DNA from: Alnus glutinosa
Taxonomy: Eukaryota > Streptophyta > Magnoliopsida > Fagales > Betulaceae
Assembly (NCBI RefSeq): GCF_958979055.1
Contig: NC_084892.1
Coordinates: 4,605,501 to 4,669,500 of the forward strand
Length of the DNA stretch: 64,000 nt
Direction of reading: 5' to 3'
Part shown: positions 32,080 to 45,045 of the stretch, in pieces
Numbering within the stretch: position 1 is the first letter of the stretch
How the letters are laid out: each line of letters starts with the position of its first letter
Notes under the pieces: generated by a model
Seen by the model: only the letters and a program-made list of their open reading frames with translations
The model's database searches: none
Told to the model about the DNA's origin: nothing
Made by a program: the position numbers and the translations under genes

Positions 32080-34084
32080 TCGTAGTACTCTTGGTCATGA
32101 AAAGAAACTGCCTAAAGAAGCTTTTTGACATTTGGGGCAATTGCATGGATCCTTCCAATGAAGCTTTTTGATCTCTACGGCAATTGCATTGATTCTTCCA
32201 TCCAATGGGCTAACTCCACTCTTTTAATCTTTTTGATCTTTGTTTTTTTTTTTTAACGTAAACTTGGTGACAATCGTCCACACGCAATTCTGGGTTTTCT
32301 TCAAGCCTGGATATTTTATGCATTTTTGGACCCCACAACATGCTTTCTTATTATCAGGCTAGGCAACAAGTCACAACTAATGCCGTGTATAGGCCGCATC
32401 CCTTCCATTTGTCCAAATTCTTGAAGAGATAGGTATGTGGAACGTCAAGAGAAAGAATTATTATCAGATTAGGGTCGATAAAATGAGCGGCGGTAGATAT
32501 CGATTGCGAAGCGTGACGTTATCTTACATAAATATAAAAGCATATAAGTATATAAAATCTCTCTATATTTGTGTTTACGCATGCATGTTTATATAAAATA
32601 AAAGCATAGAGTCTTACATTTAATATCACGGCATCACAAACACACAATAGTATAAACAACTAGAAAAACGGCTTAGGAAAAAAAAATTAAACTTGATAAT
32701 ATAAACTAAACACGATCTATAGGGTCCAATAAAAATGGTATCTATGAGTGTTGACTCTTTCTCATAATAATCTCCCAAAGCCTCAAATAACAGTGCTAAG
32801 AGTCGAGCCAAATAATGATTAAACCATTTAGCTTGTGATGCCAAAACAAATATTGTGAACTCAAATGACTGCAGAATAACCATTCAAAAAATTGATTATT
32901 GGGTAGAAGCCACTCAAAGATCGAATAACCACTCAAAGAACCTAAACCATTTAACTTTTTCATTTCACATCTTGAAGTCCCAAACGAAATTAAGTTTATG
33001 ATTAATTAGAAGCCAATTAGAATATGGAGGGGGCAAAATTAAAAAATAATAATAATTAAAAGGGAACACAAATATTATTTTTAAGGGACAAAATTATTAT
33101 TTTGGGAGAACATATTTATAAAGCAAGTATACTTTAAGGATATTTTTAAACATTTTTTTTGGGGGAGGGGGGGGACGAATCCCACCCCAAGACGCGAGCT
33201 TGGACCTGGTTTTTAATGGCAACTTCTATCTTAAATTTGTATAATTACCTTTATTTTAATTAGATATTACACGTGTTGGACCTAAGTTATTTAAGAGGAG
33301 TTTGAGTTACCAAAACGTCCCCATAATCTTTGAGATCTGCAGTACTGTGGCCATGGATACGTAGATCTAGGTATGAATGCTGATAAGAATGGGAAAGATG
33401 ATAAGAACAAAAGTGCTGGATATGACAAATATTGGCATCCCAATCCGTAGGGTACTATGGGTACGAAATATCATATTTATAATTAGGTTACGTATATATC
33501 ATGTTATGTATAGTTTGACGTTAGACTATGAATATTTCTAATCTTGCCTCTATGCCACTATAAAAGAAGAATGTCTTGCCCTTTTATTCGATTAATTAAT
33601 TTTCTCAGCTTCTTTTACACTCTCTTCTCATGTATTAATTTTTATCCAATTAATTAAAATTCGACCGAGTCCACAAAGAAAAATAATTCATTAGCACTAT
33701 CAAAACGACAACGAAGAGCTTTTTTTAAAAATAAATAAATAAATAAATAATAATAATTTATTTTATTTTGTGAACATAAACCTCCCAATCAACACGCATG
33801 CTAATGGTAGAAGAGCTCCCACTATTCACGTTTGTTACTTTATCAATAAGTATAGGTGCCCTTAACCTTACGGCCTTACCAATCATAAAGTGAAAAAGTT
33901 GGACTAATAAAGAGAGATCAAAAGAGTCAAATTTTCTCCTTGTGGGAACTTGAATTATCTAATCAAAAGTTAAGCTGTCCCATATGTCCAAGAAATTCAC
34001 CTACAAATTCACAAGGGAGAGGAGGAGGGACGAAGGATGACCACTTGGCTCAAAGGAAGATTTTTAAATAAAAAGAGGAAAAAA
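32080..34084. other. Intergenic, nothing coding recognised
   Basis: AT-rich. A local direct repeat near 32123-32175 (GAAGCTTTTTGA...GGCAATTGCAT twice) and a G-run at 33159-33174 are the only visible structures. Confidence 0.4.
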
Positions 34085-35030
34085 TAAATTTAATTCTCAA
34101 GTATTATCATTACATTACATCGGACCAATCAATTAATATCACATAATTCTCATTTGACATGTCATGCACTTACAATAAAACTGTCAAATTTTTAAACGAC
34201 TTACAAATTTAACAAGAAATTAGTAGGTTACGTTAAGAGTAAGGGTGAAAATAGAGCGGATAATAACTGTTTACATCTGCTATCTGCATCCGCATACCTT
34301 TTAATATATATATTCACTAAAACGACTTGGCTTTATTGTTATCTCATATGCGGATAGTGATTTTTCAATATAATTTTTTTTTTCCCTTTTATCAACTATA
34401 AATAGATGATGTAGGAAGCTAAATAATGTATGAGATGAAAATTTCATGACAAAATGATTATCAAGTGTGATCTAAATAATAGTATGTGTTCAACTATAGA
34501 TAATGCCTTTTTTTATTTACTAGAAGCATGAATTATAATTTCAAGGTCCAAAGCGTCAATTACCTTATATGCAGATAGCAGATAATGACCGCATTTAATA
34601 ACCGAGCAGATGCGGATAACAATCACATGATGCGAGCGTATATACCTAAAAGTGATAATCGCATAATGCTGATGCGGATGCAGATATTCGCATCCGCATC
34701 TGCATTTTCACCCTTAGTTGATGGGTCTAATCCGTTTAATTAAATGAATCATTTGAACTTTAAAGTAAGAGTAACGTTATGTGCAAGGCTTCTATCCTCC
34801 TCTTACCCCCAATAATAATTTATCTCAAATTCAATTGTGATTTTAAAAACAATGTCACATTTAAGAAGCTAAAACGAGAATATGAGTATTGCATATAGCA
34901 TTACTTTTAAAAGTAAATATGACAAGTAGCACGTACTGTTATTACATAACGTGTCAAACGAGAGTCACTTAACATTAATTGATTTGGCCGACATAACACA
35001 TTATTAATTAATTAGACCGTAAATTAAAAA
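34085..35030. mobile_element. Relative of the 19947 hairpin MITE, split by a hAT MITE
   Basis: The left part (CGGACCAATCAATTAATATC-ACATAATTCTC) and right part (AACGTGTCAAACGAGAGTCA...AACACATTATTAATTAATTA) match the arms of the element at 19947-20490. Between them sits the separate element 34240-34716. Confidence 0.6.
34240..34716. mobile_element. hAT-like MITE, 477 bp
   Basis: The ends TAAGGGTGAAAATAGAGCGG and, reversed, TAAGGGTGAAAATGCAGATG are followed by many GCGGAT/ATCCGC subterminal words. The flanking 8-mers GTTAAGAG and GTTGATGG match only 5 of 8, so the target duplication has decayed or the copy is old. It is similar in design to 52732-53250. Confidence 0.7.
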
Positions 35031-35700
35031 GAAAAAAAATTCCGCAATTTGGGCAGGTTGGAAACAGCTTTTAGCGCCAGCAGATAGCCGCACCGCGTAA
35101 AAGGTTGAGCACGCGGAAAAATCTGAAAATAAACCGTGAGGCGCGCACGGCGCAGGCACACGGAATAATATAATACAACTGGACATCCACTTGTGTTTGT
35201 CGCAAATGAGCATTGCATGTGACAGCCCACACACACCCAACACACCATAATATATTTTTGACATTTTTCATGCATCCCACGTTCTTCAGAAAGTCCGATC
35301 GGTGATGTTTGACTCGATCGATCGACTAAGTACCATCCACTCCTTTTTTGCCTTTGTTTTTTCATCTGCTTTTGTTTATGCCGTGCCCCAATGCCCTACC
35401 CTTTACTTTACACGGACAGTTGTTTTCCGACTATCAATTATCAACTGCAGAAAACTTCTGCCTCCTCATTCATTCTCTTTTCAATTCCATGTGGGGCTGT
35501 CTCCACCGTGTTTTTCTGTGGCCAATAGGTCAGCTAAAATGGTGCAAAATTAATGAGACGTAAGGACAAGAATGATTACTCCTTGTGCAGTAACGAAACC
35601 AAGATTTCTGGTTTAGTAAGGGGTTAGATTGTAATGACTTATATAGTCTTATACTCATGTTTCAACACGAGAAAACGAATTGTCATCCCTAAGTCAAAAT
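35031..35700. other. Less AT-rich intergenic stretch, no gene assigned
   Basis: GC-richer segment (35050-35240, with GCGCGCACGGCGCAGGC) and a pyrimidine-rich part (35340-35520). Short open frames on both strands overlap and show no motif. Confidence 0.4.
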
Positions 35701-35703
35701 ATA

Positions 35704-36225
35704 CACTACAAAAAAATCACATTTTCTTGATGGTTTTTTTTTAGACGGTCTTGAAAACCGTCTAGAATTATAGTTTTACAATCAGTTTTATAAAATTGTT
35801 TGGAAATTAATTTCCAGACGAGTTTTAATTAAACTGTCTGTATATTTTAATTTCCAAACGATTTTATTATAACTCTCTATAAATTTACAGACGATTTAAA
35901 AAAAAAACCGTCTAAAAAATAATATTTAGATAAATTTAGAGACGGTTTCTTTTGAAACCGTTTGCTAACACTTTTTTTAAAAAAAAAACAAAACCATTGA
36001 TGGAATTTTCAAAACAAAACCCATGGCTTTTCAAAACCATCATGTTCCTCTCTTAGAGCTCTCTCTCTCTCTCTCTCTCTCTCGTTCTTCTTCTTCCTCT
36101 TTCTGGTCGGCGATTGAAGACGGGCGACGGGATCTGGATGGTCGGCGAGATCAGGACGACTGCTTGGCTGACCTTGAAGCTGCCCTGGCTTGACGACGAC
36201 TTGGACGACGGGAACGAGGCAATGG

Positions 36226-36266
<41 letters not shown>

Positions 36267-36784
36267 TGACAGATTTGGCCGAAACCCACGCTCGGCCGGA
36301 TCTCTGGCTGGAATACAGAGAGATCCAGGCGCCGGAACTTTTTTTTTTTTTTTGGGTAAGTGAAATTGTTAGGGTGTGTGGATTGTGATAATTTTTGGGT
36401 TTGATTTGTGAAGGATTTGTGAACATTTTTTTGTTTGATGTGTAGGCTGGATACTTGATGGTTTTGAGAAAAAGAACAAGAAGGATTTTTGTGAGGAATT
36501 TTTGTGCAGAAGGCTCGGTGTGGGTTTGTGAATGATTTTTATGTCCTCAGTGTTTCGATAGAGAAGAAGGATGCCAGAGGAAGAAGAGGTGGCGGGGGGC
36601 CGAAGAAAAAGTCTGCAATTGCGGACGGTTTGGCCCAAACCGTCTGTAACCCGAATTAGCGAATCATTGTTCTGGATAGTCTGAAACCGTCCAGAAAAAA
36701 ATCGTCTGTACCGTTTTCCAGACGGTTCTTTTTCAATTTCTGGACAGTTTGAAACCGTCCAGAATTGCTTATTTTTTTGTAGTG
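35704..36784. mobile_element. Non-autonomous CACTA (En/Spm-like) transposon, 1081 bp
   Basis: It starts CACTACAAAAAAAT and ends in the exact inverse ATTTTTTTGTAGTG, with a 3-bp duplication ATA on each side (35701-35703, 36785-36787). Repeated GACGGTTT...AAACCGTC words near both ends are the subterminal binding-site type repeats of CACTA elements. The interior (36050-36640) holds two CT microsatellites and GC-richer sequence that may have been picked up from a gene. There is no transposase. Confidence 0.93.
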
Positions 36785-36795
36785 ATATATAAAAG

Positions 36796-37407
36796 TGTTA
36801 GAACAGATTTCGGTTTGGTAACTTGTTAATCTGCGAGAGCCTGCCTCCTAACCTGTAAAAGAGAAAACTGCATCGGGGAAACTCGACAATCCCACTCCGA
36901 TGCTTAAGTCAATATTATCTCAAGCGTATATCTCTTTTGTATCACAGAGAGCAATCAAATTGTACCTGCGTAGTTGTGTGGTATTTATAGAGGGAGTGTC
37001 GAGAGTAGTCCTGTCTATTCATTGGACCACGTGTCGGGTCTAGAGCATTTGTCGACAATTCAAATCATGGGATCGTGGTACATGCTCAACAATGATCGCG
37101 CAGTCGGTCTTCAACCGGCTGTAGATCGTAGGGCACCTTCCATGATAATCGCTATGATGCAGGTTGTGAAGTCGGGTTTCAACCGATTCTAGATCGTGGT
37201 ATGTGCTCCACAATTATAGCCAAGTTGGTTAAATCTGGGGCTCGGTATTATTCTGATTCGGGGTAAGATGACATCGGTAAAATATTATTATGAACTATTG
37301 GGCTTTGCCACTGACAAGCCCAATAGGTCTGGTTCTGGTAATTTGTTGTTGGGCCTGGTTGAGCCAAAGCCCGGCCCATTAGGCAAGGTCAGGATAATTT
37401 TCCAACA
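36796..37407 (-). mobile_element. Solo LTR, gypsy type, 612 bp
   Basis: Bounded by TGTTAGAACAG...TTTTCCAACA, with TATAAATA on the minus strand at 36982-36989. It shares CTGCATCGGGG...CCCACTCCGATGCTTAAGT with the LTR at 3401-4036. Flanking 5-mers AAAAG and AAGGG match poorly. It lies only 12 bp from the end of the CACTA element. Confidence 0.75.
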
Positions 37408-38310
37408 AAGGGGTTAAGCCTAATTTTAATAAGAATCAAACCCATGGTAGGTACTTAAAAATAAAATAAAATAAAATTTTTTTTTTTAAAAAAAAAAAAA
37501 AACAAACAAACCCATGGCAGGCCATCATGGGCGGCGGGCGCCTACCAACACTTTGCTCTTGACATCTTGTACATACTTTTCAAACATGTAGAACCTTTCA
37601 AAATGTTCTTTGAAAATAGGGAAAGAGTTAAAGATAAGGCACAGGATGATATGAAGTTGGGAATTTTGTCGTTTTCGTGGGTATTTTTTTTCTGAACTCG
37701 TATGTCAAATTGCTAAGGTAATCCTTGTGGAAAAGCACTTGTTTTTTAGTTGGGTATGAAAAAACACATGGGTTGGTGGTTAATGACAATTGAATTCAAG
37801 GCCTCCACCTACTCCTTATCACCGTACCACGACAAACATTAGAAATTGAGCACTTTCAGCAGCCAATGAATATTCTAGTATGGGCAGGAAAAGCTTAAGC
37901 AATTTCTTATAAATGTTTTTGTGGAAAGATAAGCCACGTGAAGTTGGTAATGGATCACTTTTTCCTTGTTCTATTTTTTTTTTTTTTTATCCCTCTTGGT
38001 CGGCTTGGAAAAAAAAAATGAAATAAATTTAGCAACACCAGAAAGCAACAAATTCTACAAATAAGCACTAAAAACCAAGCATTTCAAATTAGGTATAATT
38101 ATAGAGAAATCAAAAACTTCACAGTTCTTCTCTCAGCTATATGAGATTCAGTTCATCCCATTCCTATGATCAGAATATCATCATGTGACACTAGTTTTAA
38201 GTGCAATATAAACAGTATTTTATCCGGATTTGTGAAAGAAATGGTGTCTAATTAGCATCCCTGATAAAACAACACCAACAGCACAACTATTATCATAATG
38301 GTTGTCAAAA
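37408..38310. other. Intergenic and 3' flank of SDP1
   Basis: A/T runs at 37463-37502 and 37973-37988. The part from about 38100 to 38310 probably holds the SDP1 3' UTR, transcribed leftward. No other feature was seen. Confidence 0.45.
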
Positions 38311-41300
38311 TCAACCATCGAGAACATGTGGACTGCTGCCATCATCTATGCCATAATGATCCCCAGAAGTAGAATCTGGAACATTTAGACTGTTTGTTGT
38401 GGCAACAATGTCATCACCATATTCAGATGCAGAGCTAGCATCATTCTCCTTCTCAAGACTGTCGAGTTGCACACATTCAGGAATGTCACTGCTGTAACTT
38501 TCCGCATCCTGACTCCTAGTTGACGCTGTTAAATCTTCTTTCTTTACAACATTAAACACAATCCCATTATGGGTCCTTTCAGGCTGCAAAAGATCACCTT
38601 CAGTCACAATTATGCTGGAACCATTAGTGGAAATTCTAGGGCCAAGATCCCTCTGATCAAAGTCTGTGCTTTCTGAGCTTCTATCTGGTGTTGTCACCAT
38701 TGGGCTATGATAATATTGATTGTTGCCGACTATTTGAAGAGTAATTGAGTTAGGATTGGCCATTAAGCCTCTGTTTAGTTCCGCATCGACATCCAAATTT
38801 TGGACGAAGTGAATAAACTTTTCAGCTGAAGTAGTTCTCATCAAGGGCCCGCCAGATCTTGTCCAAGAATTTAAATCCACATTTTCAGACTCACTGTCAC
38901 TTCCATCGTGCAAGTTACGGTGGGTTCGCAAATTTTTAGCCGTGGATCCACCAACTCCTTGATGGTATGAGGAAGAAACATCGGCAAGGAGGTCTTCAAG
39001 GGAGCCTGTGGAATTCTCTCGCGCAATGCAATTCCAAGAAGGAATTCGTCTGGAAGCACTGAATTTCACCGTGCTGGCTAGGCCATGAGAAGAAGCAGCA
39101 GCTCTCTCAGCACTCCTTTTGAGTCTACGCATGTGGTTGAGAATTGCAACACACTCATCAAGAGCAAGCTCGATCCCACAGTTTGCTTTTATGGCCGAGA
39201 GCTTCTCCCAAGTGCACCTTCTCCCTTGGTTTGCTGCCTTTTGAAGCTCCACATATGATATGTTTTGTATAATTTTTGAGTACTGGTACAAGAATCACAA
39301 GCGGGAGAAAACAATTGCTGGTCAATTACCATTGTAAGAATTTTCCAATTGCTGAAATGCATAATTGTCAAGCTAGATCTAATGCCTACATTGAAAGTAT
39401 TCAACAATTTCATTTAACATTTGAACTTTTAAATAAACAAACTTTTGAGAAATTTTCATGTCACTAAGACTGAATATGCCAATCCAAAATTTAAACATTT
39501 TCTTTGCATCTACCTGAGCAAGTGTGGCAGGCATAACAACTGTGACATCACCCTCCCAATCTTGAGCAAACAACTGGGCAATACCCCCTAAAGGGAAACC
39601 AAGTTCCAGTATCTGGTTGCATCTATGTTTCACCTCCATCTCAACAAGATGAGCAAGCTACACAATTAAACATTAAGAAGATTATTTTTCATTTCACAAA
39701 GGTCAGGAAAAGATACAAAAAATAGACTCTGTTACGGAAATACATAACAGCGTATTTGAGCTGGTGTCCACTTAAGATGTGGCTTGGCATTAGGTGGTTC
39801 AAATTAACATGCATCTTTACTGGTATTACATTCCGCTCAAGTGTAGGTTATTCCACTCAAGTGCAGATGCTATGACATTCCAACCAAGTGCACAGACTCC
39901 TCTGTGCATCGCACATAAAGAAATTCCTGTGCCTCAATCTAACCTGCTTGGCAACAATTTTTTTTTTCTTTTCTTTCTTTTAGACCATAAACTGTAAGCC
40001 TTGTGCATCAACTATCAACTCAAATGAAGAGTCCCACAAATTTTAACCAGATATTTCACCATGAATTGTAAGAGAATCATGTTTCGCCAGCTGCCAACTA
40101 ATTTTCATTCCAACAAGTTTTAACTTTTCTAATAATGACATGATAAAAGAAAGGCCACCCTAGTATAGGGAAGAAAGCACGAGAAAATGCCTAAAGAACA
40201 ATGCTAAACTCTAACATCTATGTTATCAACAACAAAAAAAAAGGGAAAAAAAGGAACATGATAAAAAAAAGATGAAGAGAATTTATTAATAGAATGAGAG
40301 ATGGGATTGGAGGGGTGGAAAAAGGCAATTATTATCTGAACAAAACTTTTCAACCGTGCATCTTCCAAAAGCTTCGTCTGATAGTTCCAAGTAGCCATGA
40401 CTCATTCAATCACACCCACAAGGACAAAAACAAAGAATCAATCCTGATGATGTTCAGAAAAAAACTGATAACAAATAGCTGGACGGGCAGAATCTGGAAC
40501 TTTAGTCCAAACTCGTGCACATTGTTCATTTATTCTTGCCTCATTAGTAAATCAGCCAAGTATAATATAGATCAAACAGATTGAAGTTAAACTGATAACT
40601 AATAGCTGGACGGTCAAAATCTGAAACTTTAGTTCAAACTCATGCACATTATTCATTTATTCTTGCTTCTTTAGTAAATCAGCCAAGTATAATATAGATC
40701 AAACGGATTGAAGTTCCAGTACCGTATATACATACCTTGGCAGCGAAGTTGCCTCCATAAGCTCTCACAAATTCCTTCATCCTCAACAATGGTGCTATAT
40801 GAGGATTTGCCTGACTGACGATAAAATGATTCACATTGAACAGTTCTTTCAATTGCATCATAGGTAAATCAATCTCCAGGCTTCCATCTCTCCACCGACG
40901 CACATGAGTACCAGAGCCCTCCTCGGGATCCAAATTAAATGGTGGATGATAAGGAACGATCTCTCCACTTCTATCCTTTGCCATCAGCTCCTGAGCCTCG
41001 AAGAGGCCAGGGAACGCACAAGAAGCAGTCACTGCACTCCATATAACAACATGAGGTGAAGTCAAGTAGTTAAGGCATCTAGGTGGCTCATGCTTCCTTG
41101 GTGAGCAAACCGTTATCCCAAGAATTCGACCTGTCATATCATAAGCTTCTTGAAATGTAAGGTTACTTGTTAGACCCCTCAACATCACTTGCAACTGCCT
41201 GATCTCGTGAACAGCCCCTTGTGTCATGACCCTCTTTACTACAGTAAAAATCCCACCCATCTGATCAAAAAACTGCAAAGAGTGCAAAGAATCTTCAAAA

Positions 41301-42154
41301 AAACTTTGCAGCTCAGGCCAAGACCTAGTGGCAACCACAGCACACATAATAGATCCTACACTAGAGCCAGCAATTATTCTGGGCAAAAGCTTATGCTCAA
41401 CCAGTGTTCTAACCACACCAATATGAAAAGATCCAAGGGAAGCACCCCCACTCAAAAGCAAAGCTGTCCTCCCAAAGGCATGTCTCGTTTCATGCATGAA
41501 AGCAAGCTTCTCTTCTAATGATAGCTCTTCTGAATCTGAATCACAAACCATTCTCAACTGATATGAGACCTCATCTATGTACGCCTTTATGAGCTTGGGC
41601 ACGTGAAGCCTACCCTTGTGAAGTTCAGGATTGCACATATTACCGAGATTTCTGACAAGATCAGCTCGCATGCAAAAAATAATATCCCTCAGAGATCTCT
41701 CTTGGCGGCGATGGCTGAGTTCTTGAATCTTGTTCCTCACAAGTTCTTCATCATACAGGTCCGATTCATTCATTTTTGGGGTCTCTTTATCTAGCATCTT
41801 CGCAGCATGAGCCCATTCCTCATAGGTCAATGCAGTTCTCATCATATTTCTCCAAAAATTCCTCCGATAAGCCATTTCAGCCCTCTGTTTTACATTCGTA
41901 TATCGTTTCAATAAAAAGGCGATTATTGTCACCATTGCCAATATTCCTTGAGGGTTTCGGGGGTGTAACCATGCTACCATGGGTGCCATAAAGTCCCTAA
42001 ATCTATACATTAGATCCAAAAACACATGAAGTATTTGATGCCTCAAATGTGACATTGACTTGCAGAATAAAATTCTGAAAGCTATTGTTCGACCAATGAT
42101 GGTTGAAGGTCCAATTGAAAAAGGATCAACACTGGCCTCATTACTAATATCCAT
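38311..42154 (-). CDS. SDP1: SDP1 triacylglycerol lipase (patatin-type), three coding exons
   Basis: Coding exons: 42154-40736, 39657-39514 and 39282-38311, all joined in phase 0 with GT-AG borders (AAG/GTATGT, TAG/CTT; CAG/GTAGAT, CAG/TAC). Total 844 residues, near the roughly 825 of Arabidopsis SDP1, and beginning [16 protein letters not shown] as there. SDP1 starts storage-oil breakdown by hydrolysing triacylglycerol at the oil body surface. A membrane-prone stretch is at about 55-82. The patatin core has the oxyanion loop GGASLG (236-241), the nucleophile elbow GSSVG (263-267, Ser265) and the dyad Asp in DGS (423-425). Exon 2 adds [13 protein letters not shown]..., and exon 3 adds the conserved YSKIIQN...[17 protein letters not shown] and a long, less conserved acidic tail. 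All key residues are intact. Intron 1 is 1078 bp and holds a tandem duplication. Confidence 0.97.
40462..40714. repeat. 127-bp tandem duplication inside SDP1 intron 1
   Basis: Two copies offset by 127 bp (40462-40588 and 40589-40714) share AAACTGATAAC, AATAGCTGGACGG and AGTAAATCAGCCAAGTATAA. They differ at roughly one base in ten. The second copy abuts the 5' splice site region. Confidence 0.92.
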
Positions 42155-42900
42155 ATCTTGGTTAATATAACAGGTGTTTGTTTAAATGATCGGTTATGTG
42201 ACAGCTCAATCTGCTTAATGCACAAAGCTGAAGAAAAATAGCAAAAAAAGAAAAATCTATTGCAGTTCTAAGAAACTACGATACAGACAGAAAACTAACA
42301 ACCTAATTTCAAAAATTACCTAAAGATTTAAGAAGAAAAAGCTGACTTTTGCAGAAGACAGGTCGTGTTAAGGAAAGCTGTTGATCCTGAACCAAATGAC
42401 AAAGCACATACTTCTAATCACAAATCCTCAAACTTCCAACCAGGACCAGCTCGCACAAGTCAACAACCCAATAGGTTCCGGATCAGAGCCCCAAAATCCC
42501 AATAACCATTGAAACCCTCAAGCTCCACACACCTCATCCAGAAAAACTTGATTAAAAAAAACAACCCATCCCTCCAAATTCCAACGGTGCTTAAACCCAA
42601 AAGAAAAAGCACAAATTTCCACCTCAAATCCCCCAACCAGCACCACAATAAAAAAAATCAACAGCCAAATGGGTTTCCAAATGAGAACCCAAAACTCTCA
42701 ACACCGACCGAAACAAAGAACAAACCCAAAAAAGAAATCCTAGAGAAAACAGAAAGGCCACAATTACAGAATTTGAACAGGGAGAGGCATGGGAGAGTAA
42801 TTAATATACCAGGGAAATTGATTTCTGGGAAGCATTGAGATCCGGGAAGAGATAAAGATGCCGATAGGGTGACGCCGACTTTAGAGTGAAGATTTGGTTA
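42155..42900 (-). other. SDP1 5' UTR with a probable leader intron
   Basis: On the minus strand AATTTCCCTG/GTATATTAAT (near 42810) is a good donor, and TGCATTAAGCAG/ATTGAG (near 42214) or CTTCAG just before it is a good acceptor. This gives a leader intron of about 600 bp ending some 60 bp before the ATG at 42154. No upstream coding frame was seen. Confidence 0.5.
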
Positions 42901-43207
42901 AGCATATGATGAAGTAATAATTACAAAGGCAAAGGTGGAGGATAAGGAAGAGAATGGCGCGCTTCTGGACAAAGCTGTTTGATTGTTGGAACTTTCTATT
43001 TTGGGATAAGTGACGAACACGTTCGATTACTCAAGTTTTTGTGTAAAAGAAAGCGCTTTTTGTTGCCTACAAGGAAAGAAGTTCTATAAGTGGGCCGTAG
43101 CTTCTATGACTAGACCCGTACGAGCTACGTGCCATGGCCCATGGCCCATGCCACAAGCCTTTTATTTTTGACTTTTTGCTCTTTTGCTTTCCTTTTTCTT
43201 CTTCTTC

Positions 43208-43244
<37 letters not shown>

Positions 43245-44885
43245 TTTTAAAATTAATATTTTGACCAAAATATATGGATAATGGATTAGTGGAGGAAGGA
43301 GGGGTAGCTTACTGGAGTATGCATAAATAGCAAATTATTTTATGCTATCAAATTTTGTTAAAATATTTGATGATTTTGGTTAGTGTGTCCTGTTAGAGGC
43401 AATAAAAATATGACACGTGTTACTCATAATAAAAAAAATATATAAATATACAAAATATAAAAATTATAAATATATGAAATATATACAAACTAGAAATTAA
43501 AATTAAAAAAAAATAGGTAAGGGGCTGGAAAAAAGAGGGTAACATATTATTTTATAAATTAATTCTAAATTATTAGAGTTAATATATAATTAAAATACAT
43601 AATCTTGAAAAAATAACTTAAACTTAATTTCTTAAACGTCCGCTTGATCAAACACCTACGAGCTTCATTGTGCTCAATCAATTTTCATCAAAATAATTTT
43701 TTTTTCTTTCATTATTTTATTTATTATATTCCTAATTTATATTGCCTTTTAGCATTTAATTTTGTTAATGTTACATGTCGGAACTCCCCTTCACTTCTGA
43801 GAGGGTGGTCAGCCACTCTAAAAATGTGATTAGGGTAGGCCAAGCATCCCTTCACCCTTTTAGGGTAATGGTTGAGGAAAGGAGGTGACCACACCACGTC
43901 GAGGCTTTGAGGCCACCCCCTAAGCCATTTAAGGAGTGATATGACCTCTTCCTAAGCCTTTGATGGTAGTGCGATCACCCCTTAGGCTAATTGACCATCA
44001 CCCTCAAAAGATGATGGGAGTAGTCAGCCACCCCCCTAAGGGTGGTCAACCCACCCAATCACACCTTTAGTGTGACTGACTCCTTAAGGGTAGGGAAGTA
44101 GTTCAACCATCTGTTAGCTTCTTTGATTTTTGAACTTAATACGATCCCTACAATTTTAGGGAATTACCGAATTACAAGGGACCTCAATCCATATTTACCA
44201 TTATATTTTCTTTGGTCTACGTGCTTTTTCCTATTTAAAAACTAAAGGAAGTAGGAGGATTTTAAACCGAAGAGGAGCCTCTCTCTGTTACTATAACTAA
44301 ATTTAAGTTAAATGAAAAAGTAAATCCATGTTTATATTTGCATTTTGACCAAAAATGTGTCAAGAGTGTAGGATATAATTCTATTATTGATAAAAAGTTG
44401 CGTCAAATTCTAGGTTGGCAGAATTTACCTAAAAATCAAGTGAATATAGAATTTGAAAAGATGAATAATCAATAGATTTTGCATTCTATTTTAAATATGT
44501 TTTTCTTTTTTCAAAAAAAAAAAAAAAAAAAAACCTTTACCATAACCTCGGAAAAATTGTACATTTATGTATTGAAAGGGACGAGTCACCTGCATTTTAC
44601 TTAATAGAAGTTTTTTTTTTCTTTTTCTTTTTAATTTTGTTTTCGTATAATTTTCTTTTTAATTAATAGACATGGTTCTAGTTTGGAAATTTGTGTTGGA
44701 CATGGGCTTGGCTTCAAACAATTGTTCGGCCCACTCAATATTGTTCAACTCAATTCAATCTTCAACCATCCAACTACCAATTAATTTCAATTTTTAATTG
44801 AAAAATATTTTGTCATTGGACAAATATGAGACATTAAGTCTAAAGATATTGCAAGTGAAGTTTTGAGTAGTTTCGTTACAGAATG

Positions 44886-44938
<53 letters not shown>

Positions 44939-45004
44939 AGAGAAAATCTCAGCGACATAAAATAAGAAAATAGATATGCATGGATCCCAAACAAAAATAA
45001 GTTT

Positions 45005-45045
<41 letters not shown>

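Noticed and set aside
36053..36426. Glu/Arg repeat frames on the minus strand inside the CACTA element
   Set aside because: They come from translating CT microsatellites.
44886..44936. A 51-base A-run followed by a T/A run at 45006-45045 as a possible retroposon tail
   Set aside because: I found no target duplication or recognisable element body next to it; it may also be a sequencing-length artefact.
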